The notes beneath the pieces are model-generated. The model was not told where the DNA came from. It was given only the letters and a program-made list of their open reading frames with translations, and did not search any database. From contig JAANWY010000085.1 in NCBI GenBank assembly GCA_018263655.1, positions 1 to 10,919 of the forward strand: 10,919 nt of DNA, read 5' to 3'. This document shows positions 6,381-10,919 of this stretch, in pieces (the stretch's first letter is position 1; each line of letters opens with the position of its first letter). A program made the position numbers and the translations under genes. Source of the DNA: Anaerolineales bacterium. GTDB lineage: Bacteria > Chloroflexota > Anaerolineae > Epilineales > JAANWY01.

Positions 6381-6501
6381 TGACAATGTTAAATTACCTG
6401 GCGTGCTGGGCGAAGGTCTCCTGACCGAGGCGAACGGGGCTCGGTCAGGAGACCTTCGGCGAGCAAAAGGCTGTTTCTGAACCGAATATAACATTGTCAA
6501 G
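6379..6501. repeat. 123-bp element with 13-bp perfect terminal inverted repeats
   Basis: CTTGACAATGTTA at 6379-6391 is the exact reverse complement of TAACATTGTCAAG at 6489-6501. The element encloses the long palindrome at 6411-6458 and is flanked on both sides by the same 24-bp sequence (6350-6373 and 6501-6524). This nested arrangement resembles a miniature transposable element, but no transposase is present here. Confidence 0.7.
6411..6458. repeat. Palindromic repeat, copy 2 (19-bp perfect arms, 10-nt loop)
   Basis: CGAAGGTCTCCTGACCGAG (6411-6429) and its exact reverse complement (6440-6458) enclose GCGAACGGGG. It is the same repeat as at 3491-3567 without the nested insertion. In the phn transcript it would fold to a very stable hairpin between phnC and phnE. 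Confidence 0.92.
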
Positions 6502-6539
6502 TTAGTCACTTGGTCGGTTAGTCGCTTGGTCGGTTAGTC
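6500..6539. repeat. Tandem 8-mer array, right block
   Basis: Five consecutive units: AGTTAGTC, ACTTGGTC, GGTTAGTC, GCTTGGTC, GGTTAGTC, the same unit type and orientation as 6341-6380. Confidence 0.85.
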
Positions 6540-6554
6540 AGATCACTTCATGTC

Positions 6555-6586
6555 AATTGACTAACTGACTATCCGACTATCTGACC
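6555..6586. repeat. Tandem 8-mer array, inverted block over the phnC stop codon
   Basis: Four units AATTGACT, AACTGACT, ATCCGACT, ATCTGACC, which are the reverse-complement type of the units at 6341-6380 and 6500-6539. The phnC stop (6577-6579) and its last codons lie inside the block, so the repeat sets the end of the protein. Confidence 0.75.
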
Positions 6587-7335
6587 TCCACCTGTACCGC
6601 CTCTTCACCGTAAATTTCCTTGAACCTGTGGTCGTCGATCTCCTCGGGCAAGCCGTCGAATACGATTTGGCCGGCCTTGAGGGCGATGATGCGCGTACCA
6701 TAGCGCCGCGCCAGGCTGAGGAAGTGGAGGCTACACAGTACCGTCACGCCCTGGTCGCGGTTGAGATGCTCGATATATTTCAATACCGAGTGAGACGTGG
6801 CCGGATCAAGGCTGGCGACAGGTTCGTCCGCCAACATCAGTTTCGGGTTCTGCATCAAGGCTCGCGCGATGCCGACCCGCTGCTGCTGTCCGCCCGATAG
6901 CTCATCGGCGCGATTCTGGGCCTTGCCGGCGATACCCACAAGCTCCAGGTTGTGCATGGCGCGCTCGCGCTCCTCTCTCGGGAACTGATGAGCTAGGCTC
7001 AGCCACGGATTGACGTATCCCAGCCGGCCGGATAGCACGTTCGTCATCACCGACGAGCGCTTCACCAAGTTAAACTGCTGGAAAATCATGCCGATTTGCC
7101 GGCGAATCTTGCGCAGTTCTTCCTGCGAAGCTGCCGTGATGTCCTCGCCGTCCCAGATCACGCGCCCCGACGTCGGTTCCACCAGGCGGTTGATGCAGCG
7201 CAACAGCGTGGATTTCCCGGAGCCGGACAGCCCGATGACGACCAGGAACTCGCCATCCTCGACGGTGAAGCTCACGTCGTCCAGTGCCAGCGTACCATCC
7301 TCGTAGATCTTTGTCAGATTTTGAATTTCAAGCAA
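6577..7335 (-). CDS. phnC: Phosphonate-type ABC transporter ATP-binding protein PhnC
   Basis: A 252-residue cytoplasmic ATPase of the PhnC family, the usual length, energising the PhnE permeases. Visible motifs: Walker A GLSGSGKST at 35-43 (Lys41), Q-loop FQQFNLV around Q86/Q87, signature LSGGQQQRV at 146-154, Walker B LMLADEP with D170/E171, D-loop ASLDP, and switch His204 in CSLHFL. The stretch NVLSGRLGYVNPW after the Q-loop and CSLHFLSLARRYGTRIIAL near the end are typical of PhnC rather than other ABC ATPases. The start is TTG at 7335, preceded by GAGG at about nine bases; an ATG at 7355 meets a stop after four codons. The last codons and the stop lie in an 8-mer repeat block, so the C-terminal VEVR may not be ancestral. 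It sits between phnD and the two phnE genes. Confidence 0.95.
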   Translation of the reverse strand: MLEIQNLTKIYEDGTLALDDVSFTVEDGEFLVVIGLSGSGKSTLLRCINRLVEPTSGRVIWDGEDITAASQEELRKIRRQIGMIFQQFNLVKRSSVMTNVLSGRLGYVNPWLSLAHQFPREERERAMHNLELVGIAGKAQNRADELSGGQQQRVGIARALMQNPKLMLADEPVASLDPATSHSVLKYIEHLNRDQGVTVLCSLHFLSLARRYGTRIIALKAGQIVFDGLPEEIDDHRFKEIYGEEAVQVEVR

Positions 7336-7369
7336 TGTGTTTACCTCAACTCCATGCTACGGATGAGAA

Positions 7370-7408
7370 CGAGGGAAAGCGGAGATAGCGCTCCTCCACC
7401 TTCCCTCG
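7370..7408. repeat. Hairpin between phnD and phnC
   Basis: CGAGGGAA (7370-7377) pairs with TTCCCTCG (7401-7408), with an inner GGAG/CTCC (7381-7384/7391-7394). It lies 35 bases upstream of phnC in the transcript. Hairpins after binding-protein genes often set a high binding-protein to permease ratio; that role here is inference. Confidence 0.5.
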
Positions 7409-7412
7409 CCGT

Positions 7413-7440
7413 GTGTTACGTGATGCGTGTTACGTGACGT
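7413..7440. repeat. 14-bp tandem duplication
   Basis: GTGTTACGTGATGC (7413-7426) is followed directly by GTGTTACGTGACGT (7427-7440), identical over the first 11 bases and largely alike after that. Confidence 0.7.
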
Positions 7441-7492
7441 CTCACGGCGCTAATCTCTCACGGAACGGGCAACACGAAACACGGTAGCCTCA

Positions 7493-7637
7493 GTAAATCG
7501 CAATCCAGGTTCGTAGTTAGCCACGGAGGCGGAGCCGGAGTGGCGCCTCTGCGCCCTGCGGTACCACAGCGGCACTCCACTGCGTTCCGGACGGATGTGC
7601 GCATCCGCGCTCACTACGAACGGGCTTTGCGATTTAC
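7493..7637. repeat. 145-bp fold-back element between phnD and phnC
   Basis: The outer arms 7493-7517 and 7613-7637 are inverted repeats: GTAAATCGCAA pairs with TTGCGATTTAC and GTTCGTAGT with ACTACGAAC, separated by five unpaired bases on each side. CCAGGTT (7505-7511) also matches AACCTGG at 7640-7646, giving an alternative pairing. The interior is GC-rich with further short inverted segments. No coding frame is convincing in this 332-bp gap. Confidence 0.7.
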
Positions 7638-7667
7638 CGAACCTGGTTACAGCTTCGATGTCTGCCT

Positions 7668-8636
7668 CTACTCGCTCGCCAACTCTTCGATGTCGACGCC
7701 GGCCGCGTCCAGCGTGGTTCGGAAGGCATCGTAGAAAGAATCATCCTTTACCACGAGGCCCTCAATCTCATAAACCTCCTCTAGCGCTGCCTGGCCCCCT
7801 TCGGTCTGAGCGATCTCTAGCAACGCGTTCTGGATGTTCTCCACGATCTCGGGGTCTAGACCCTTGCGCACGGATACCGTGTCGTTGGGGATTTCCGGCG
7901 ACTCGGTAATGACGACCACCTTGTCCTTGACGTCCGGGAAATCATCCTCGATCGTGCCGCGAGCGTCGACATACGTGGCGCCAGCATCGCAGTCGCCGTT
8001 GTACACAGCAGCGACCACATTGTTGTGCGAGCCGGCCTCGATCGTGTCCGCGAAGTCCGCGTCGGGATCGATCCCTTCAGCCTGGAGCATCACGCGGGGG
8101 ATGACGTAACCCGATGTGGACAACGGATCCACCCAGCACATGGTCTTGCCAGCGAGATCGGACAACGTCTCGATGCCGCTGTCGGCCCGGGCGATAATCT
8201 GCCCGGTGTAGAAAGACCGGCCGAAGCGCACCGTCGCCAGGATGACGTCCACGTCGTACTTCTCGTGGGCCAGGATGTAGCCGAAGGTATTCAGCCAACC
8301 GATGTCGGCGTTGCCGGCCCCCATGGCCTCGACCACAGCGGCGAAGCTGGTGGCCACGTTTGTGTCGACCTCATAGCCGGTGATCTCTTCCAACTGGGAT
8401 TCAATGGCTTCGCCGCCGGTGATGATCTCTTGCGTGTCGCCCGAGGGGACGAAGGACATGAGCAGCTTCGGCGTCTCCTTCTCGACGACAACGGTTTCTT
8501 TGACGACCTTCTCGACGACGACGGTCTCTTGGACGACTTTCTCAACGGTCTGCGGGGTCGGCTGGGCACACGAAATGACAAGACCGGCAACCATGACGGC
8601 CACCAGCATCACAAAGGGGATAACGCGCTTATTCAT
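7668..8636 (-). CDS. phnD: Phosphonate/phosphite-type ABC transporter substrate-binding lipoprotein PhnD
   Basis: A 322-residue binding protein of the phosphate/phosphite/phosphonate family (PhnD-like). The N-terminus has a signal peptide (K3R4, hydrophobic 6-20) ending in a lipobox VISC with Cys23, so it should be a membrane-anchored surface lipoprotein. A tether of two near-identical ten-residue units (VEKVVQETVV, VEKVVKETVV; 31-50) follows. The binding domain shows FVPSGDTQEI, AGNADIGWLNTFGY, the family motif DPLSTSGYVIPRVML (150 onward), AGSHNNVVAAVYNGDCDAGA and PNDTVSVRKGL. The start is ATG 8636, backed by AAGGAGGA; the reading frame extends 35 codons upstream but that stretch is not protein-like. 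It is the first gene of the phnDCEE operon. Whether the ligand is phosphonate, phosphite or another oxyanion cannot be told from sequence; no phosphonate-degrading gene is in the window. Confidence 0.94.
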   Translation of the reverse strand: MNKRVIPFVMLVAVMVAGLVISCAQPTPQTVEKVVQETVVVEKVVKETVVVEKETPKLLMSFVPSGDTQEIITGGEAIESQLEEITGYEVDTNVATSFAAVVEAMGAGNADIGWLNTFGYILAHEKYDVDVILATVRFGRSFYTGQIIARADSGIETLSDLAGKTMCWVDPLSTSGYVIPRVMLQAEGIDPDADFADTIEAGSHNNVVAAVYNGDCDAGATYVDARGTIEDDFPDVKDKVVVITESPEIPNDTVSVRKGLDPEIVENIQNALLEIAQTEGGQAALEEVYEIEGLVVKDDSFYDAFRTTLDAAGVDIEELASE

Positions 8637-8645
8637 GTTAGAGTC

Positions 8646-8653
8646 TCCTCCTT
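8646..8653 (-). promoter_or_regulatory. Strong Shine-Dalgarno site for phnD
   Basis: On the minus strand AAGGAGGA ends nine bases before ATG 8636. It decides the start against the longer open frame that begins at 8741. Confidence 0.8.
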
Positions 8654-8696
8654 TTCTTAGAAAGGCACTGATCGAAAAAGAACTGACTGTCCGGCG

Positions 8697-8715
8697 CTGT
8701 TGGCTGTACCAACAG
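8697..8715. repeat. Short hairpin in the phnD leader
   Basis: CTGTTGG (8697-8703) and CCAACAG (8709-8715) are perfect inverted repeats around CTGTA. It lies about 60 bases upstream of the phnD start and could be an operator or leader hairpin; no known box is recognised. Confidence 0.4.
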
Positions 8716-8873
8716 GTCAGATCAAACAGGGAATATGACACACTGATGGGGTTCGCGGCTACGCTACGACTGGGGCATCACCTCCCCTCTTGCGAGGTAT
8801 CCGATATTGCTTGGCCATGAGGGTGTTGCCGTACCTATGGCGCGTTGATTGAGGATGTACCATCTTGAAGCAT

Positions 8874-8902
8874 ATGATACACTATTTTCGTGCCATACGC
8901 AA
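8874..8902 (-). promoter_or_regulatory. Candidate sigma70-type promoter for the phn operon
   Basis: On the minus strand TTGCGT (8897-8902), a 17-base spacer, then TATCAT (8874-8879). The -10 matches five of six consensus positions; the -35 is weak. Use of it would give a leader of about 230 nt before phnD. No Pho-box-like direct repeats are seen nearby. Confidence 0.35.
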
Positions 8903-8932
8903 GAGCTGGATAGCGCCGTGTGTATCCCAAGT

Positions 8933-8947
8933 GTAAGCGTTCAGGGG
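8933..8947 (+). repeat. GTAAGCGTTCAGGGG dispersed repeat
   Basis: An exact 15-base match to 3635-3649, the left terminus of the element downstream of the phn operon. Here it directly precedes a fold-back element. Confidence 0.65.
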
Positions 8948-8948
8948 T

Positions 8949-9089
8949 AGCGCCGGCTGAGTGCCCTGAAGCGTAGCGGAAGGGTGTATCGAAGCCAAGC
9001 GGCTCTCTGGAACCAGTTTTATGCTTGCAGAAGCCGCTTGGTTTCGATACGCTTCTCCGCTGGCGCTACGAAGCTACTCAACCGGCGCT
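8949..9089. repeat. 141-bp fold-back element in the divergent intergenic region
   Basis: The outer arms AGCGCCGGCTGAGT (8949-8962) and ACTCAACCGGCGCT (9076-9089) pair at 13 of 14 positions. The inner arms 8984-9004 and 9032-9052 pair at 19 of 21. Between them are gapped but related GTAGCGGAAG/CTTCTCCGCTGGCGCTAC segments. The loop (9005-9031) is less GC-rich. It is a long imperfect palindrome without any coding capacity that I trust. Confidence 0.7.
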
Positions 9090-9152
9090 CATGGGACAAT
9101 AGGCTGAACGGTTACTCCCAAGTTTGTAGAGCCGGTGGCCGACGCTCTCGGC

Positions 9153-9178
9153 CCGCAACAAGTTGCGGCGTCCGGACG
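9153..9178. repeat. Two adjacent short palindromes
   Basis: CCGCAAC/GTTGCGG around AA (9153-9168), followed by the perfect 10-bp palindrome CGTCCGGACG (9169-9178). They are part of the repeat-dense stretch 8933-9290. Confidence 0.45.
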
Positions 9179-9194
9179 CTCGAACTTGCGACGT

Positions 9195-9270
9195 CCCTTC
9201 GGCAAGCTCAGGGCAGGCTCTGAGCGGCGTCCTGAGTCCATCGAAGCGACATCCTGAGCTTGTCGAAGGG
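9195..9270. repeat. Inverted pair of the CCCTTCGACAAGCTCAGG repeat
   Basis: CCCTTCGGCAAGCTCAGG (9195-9212) faces CCTGAGCTTGTCGAAGGG (9253-9270); they are inverted copies at 17 of 18 positions. A degenerate copy CCTGAGTCCATCGAAG lies between (from 9231) and a fragment GTCGAAGGG follows at 9277. The same repeat occurs at 3522-3540 and inside the ECF ATPase gene at 490-507. Confidence 0.8.
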
Positions 9271-9380
9271 GGTCTGTCGAAGGGTTCGAGCTGGTGACTC
9301 ATACTGGTACCGGAGTTCAGATGATGATCACGTCACTAACAAATGTGGGATGCACCCATAGCACTACAGCAAGCGAAGTG

Positions 9381-9409
9381 TTGACTTAGCAACGCTCTGA
9401 ACCTATAAT
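9381..9409 (+). promoter_or_regulatory. Near-consensus sigma70 promoter for the tyrosine phenol-lyase-like gene
   Basis: TTGACT (9381-9386), a spacer of exactly 17 bases, and TATAAT (9404-9409). Transcription would start near 9416, giving a leader of about 95 nt that contains the hairpin at 9431-9465. Confidence 0.75.
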
Positions 9410-9430
9410 CGGGTCAGATGAATCCGAACT

Positions 9431-9465
9431 GTAACTGCTCAGACACTGCGTGCCTGAGCAGTTAC
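9431..9465 (+). promoter_or_regulatory. Strong leader hairpin / inverted repeat (operator or RNA structure)
   Basis: GTAACTGCTCAG (9431-9442) and CTGAGCAGTTAC (9454-9465) are perfect 12-bp inverted repeats; inside, CAC (9444-9446) pairs with GTG (9450-9452) after one mismatch. It begins about 15 bases after the predicted transcription start and ends 46 bases before the GTG start. There is no T-run, so it is not a simple terminator; a dimeric repressor site or an mRNA 5' stabiliser are possible. Confidence 0.65.
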
Positions 9466-9500
9466 CCCGAACTCAAAGATTTGTACGCTGTTTGTCATGG

Positions 9501-9505
9501 GGAGG
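9501..9505 (+). promoter_or_regulatory. Shine-Dalgarno site that decides the lyase start
   Basis: GGAGG lies six bases before GTG 9512. An in-frame ATG at 9497 overlaps this site and has no ribosome site of its own, so GTG 9512 is preferred. Confidence 0.6.
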
Positions 9506-9511
9506 TTAAGG

Positions 9512-10837
9512 GTGACTCAACGCGAAGACGAAACAGAACAACGAGAAGAACACCTGCTGCACCCGCCACGACGATCGTGGGCGGAGCCGTGGAAGATCAA
9601 GGTTGTTGAACCGATCAAGGTGACGACCCGCGAATACCGCGCGAAGGCCATTCGCGACGCCGGCTACAACACTTTCCTGCTGCGTTCGGAAGACGTCTAC
9701 ATCGATCTGCTGACCGATAGCGGAACGAGCGCGATGAGTGACTGGCAGTGGGCGGGCATGATGCAGGGCGACGAGGCGTACGCCGGCAGCCGCAATTTCT
9801 ACCATCTGGAAGACGCCGTGCGCGAATACTTCGGTTACAAGCATCTGGTACCCACCCATCAGGGGCGCGGCGCCGAGCACATCCTCAGCCAGATCATGAT
9901 CGAGCCGGGCCAGCATGTACCCAACAACATGTACTTCACAACCACCCGCTTCCACCAGGAGTATGCCGGCGGCATTTTCCACGATGTCATCATCGACGAG
10001 GCCCACGATCCTGCCGCGGAACACCCTTTCAAGGGCGACGTGGACTTGAGCAAGTTGGAAACGTTGATCAAGGAGGTCGGTGCTGACAATATCGCGTATG
10101 TCAGTGTGGCCGCGACGGTGAATATGGCCGGCGGCCAGCCGATTTCCATGGCCAGCATCAAGGCGGTGCGCGAACTCACTGGAGAGCATGGCATCCATCT
10201 GTTCCTGGATGCAACACGTGTTGTCGAGAACGCCTACTTCATCCAGCAGCGAGAAGAAGGCTACGCTGACGTGCCAGTCGAGGAAATCGTGCGCAAATTT
10301 TGCTCGTATACCGACGGCTGCACCATGAGCGGCAAGAAGGATGCCTTGGTCAACATCGGTGGGTGGTTGGCTGTGAACGACGAGGAGATTTTCGATAAGG
10401 CGCGCAATATGGTCGTCGTCTTCGAGGGCTTGCACACCTACGGCGGGATGGCCGGCCGCGACATGGAGGCCATGGCGCGCGGCATCGTCGAGTCGGTGCA
10501 GGACGACTATATCCGGGCCCGCGTTGGGCAGGTAGAGTATCTTGGCGATTTGCTACACCAATGGGGCGTGCCGACGGTGGTTCCCATTGGCGGGCATGCC
10601 GTTTTCCTGGATGCCAAACAGTTCTATCCGCACATGCCGCACGATCACCTTCCAGCTCAGACGTTGGCGGCCGAACTGTATATCGATTCCGGTGTGCGAA
10701 GCATGGAGCGAGGCATTGTGTCGGCCGGCCGCGACCCGGAGACGGGCGATCACCGCTACCCGGCCCTGGAATTGGTGCGCCTGACGATCCCGCGCCGTGT
10801 GTACACTCAGGCCCACATGGGCGCCACGGCTGGGTAG
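9512..10837 (+). CDS. tpl: Tyrosine phenol-lyase-like PLP enzyme, C-terminally short
   Basis: Fold-type I PLP enzyme closely resembling tyrosine phenol-lyase (beta-tyrosinase; L-tyrosine to phenol, pyruvate and ammonia), cytoplasmic. Residues are numbered from the upstream ATG 9497 (446 aa; 441 from GTG 9512). Using a constant offset of +24 from the Citrobacter enzyme as I remember it, the active-site residues align: Tyr95, THQGRGAE with Gln122-Arg124, Thr148 in YFTTT, Asp238 and Arg241 in LDATR, PLP lysine Lys281 in MSGKKD, Tyr315, and Arg405 in VRSMERG. Arg at that last position is typical of tyrosine phenol-lyase, where tryptophanase has Ile. After IPRRVYTQAHM the frame reads GATAG and stops, so about 35 C-terminal residues, including the family's active-site Phe448 equivalent, are missing and are not recoverable in the other frames of the 82 bases that follow. 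It may be a truncated or impaired enzyme. It has its own promoter. Confidence 0.88.
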   Translation: MTQREDETEQREEHLLHPPRRSWAEPWKIKVVEPIKVTTREYRAKAIRDAGYNTFLLRSEDVYIDLLTDSGTSAMSDWQWAGMMQGDEAYAGSRNFYHLEDAVREYFGYKHLVPTHQGRGAEHILSQIMIEPGQHVPNNMYFTTTRFHQEYAGGIFHDVIIDEAHDPAAEHPFKGDVDLSKLETLIKEVGADNIAYVSVAATVNMAGGQPISMASIKAVRELTGEHGIHLFLDATRVVENAYFIQQREEGYADVPVEEIVRKFCSYTDGCTMSGKKDALVNIGGWLAVNDEEIFDKARNMVVVFEGLHTYGGMAGRDMEAMARGIVESVQDDYIRARVGQVEYLGDLLHQWGVPTVVPIGGHAVFLDAKQFYPHMPHDHLPAQTLAAELYIDSGVRSMERGIVSAGRDPETGDHRYPALELVRLTIPRRVYTQAHMGATAG

Positions 10838-10919
10838 CAGCCCGCCACTCACTATCGCCCAGAGCAGGTGGAGCAGCCCGAGATTGGTACCCATGTGCAG
10901 GTTGACGACAACCGCTGTC
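10838..10919. other. Sequence after the lyase stop; no gene seen
   Basis: The 82 bases to the window end show no plausible start, terminator or continuation of the lyase C-terminus in any forward frame. Confidence 0.4.

Noticed and set aside
6341..6586. CRISPR array
   Set aside because: The units are 8 bases in direct tandem without spacers; there are no 25-40-bp repeats with unique spacers and no cas genes.
8637..8930. Pho box upstream of phnD
   Set aside because: No paired direct repeats of the known Pho-box types could be found; a single TGTCAT is not enough.
8984..9223. Open frames on both strands across the fold-back region
   Set aside because: They lie almost entirely in repeats (for example the translated 18-mer), with no ribosome site.
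9280..9310. tRNA-like GGGTTCGAG segment
   Set aside because: No cloverleaf arms can be built around it; it is the edge of a dispersed repeat fragment.
9512..10837. Tryptophanase rather than tyrosine phenol-lyase
   Set aside because: The VRSMERG motif has Arg at the position where tryptophanase has Ile, and YFTTTRFHQE and MSGKKDALVNIGG follow the tyrosine phenol-lyase pattern; biochemical specificity still cannot be proven from sequence.
10553..10894. Minus-strand open frame at the window end
   Set aside because: Antisense to the lyase gene with no recognisable domain; composition is that of a shadow frame.

Overview
The window looks like chromosomal DNA of a GC-rich bacterium, most probably a member of the Chloroflexota (Anaerolineae/Caldilineae type). 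I base this on three things: the phosphonate-binding lipoprotein has the Val/Glu/Lys-rich tether typical of that phylum's lipoproteins; the gaps between genes are full of short palindromic repeats (CCCTTCGACAAGCTCAGG type, CGAAGGTCTCCTGACCGAG type, GTAAGCGTTCAGGGG type) that I associate with such genomes; and starts mix ATG, GTG and TTG. The taxon is an inference; the repeats and genes are seen directly.

Layout. (1) 1-3284, plus strand: the 3' end of a THEP1-type NTPase gene, overlapping by 4 nt a double-domain energy-coupling-factor (ECF) ATPase gene, then an ECF substrate-binding S component and an ECF transmembrane T component. This is a complete ECF importer (fused A-A', S, T) co-transcribed with an NTPase; the substrate cannot be assigned. 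(2) 3285-3741: convergent intergenic region with palindromic repeats. (3) 8636-3742, minus strand: a phnD-phnC-phnE-phnE operon for uptake of phosphonate, phosphite or a related oxyanion. Both permeases carry the same extra extracytoplasmic beta-type domain between the first membrane helix and the permease core, and the first also has an N-terminal TM2-like membrane domain. The phnC/phnE and phnD/phnC gaps hold tandem 8-mers, nested palindromes and a fold-back element. (4) 8637-9496: a roughly 860-nt divergent intergenic region, repeat-dense in the middle, with a near-consensus sigma70 promoter and a strong leader hairpin next to the last gene. (5) 9512-10837, plus strand: a tyrosine phenol-lyase-like PLP enzyme that keeps the core active-site residues but stops about 35 residues early.

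How the parts work together. The ECF genes form one membrane import complex. PhnD (surface lipoprotein) would capture ligand, the two PhnE subunits form the channel, and PhnC powers it; no C-P lyase or phosphonatase gene is visible here. The lyase gene seems to be an independent unit. The most distinctive signals are the decorated PhnE pair, a short mobile palindrome that appears to have inserted in frame into the ECF ATPase gene (8 extra residues relative to its own second half), and the 8-mer arrays that supply the phnC stop codon and abut the phnE start codon.
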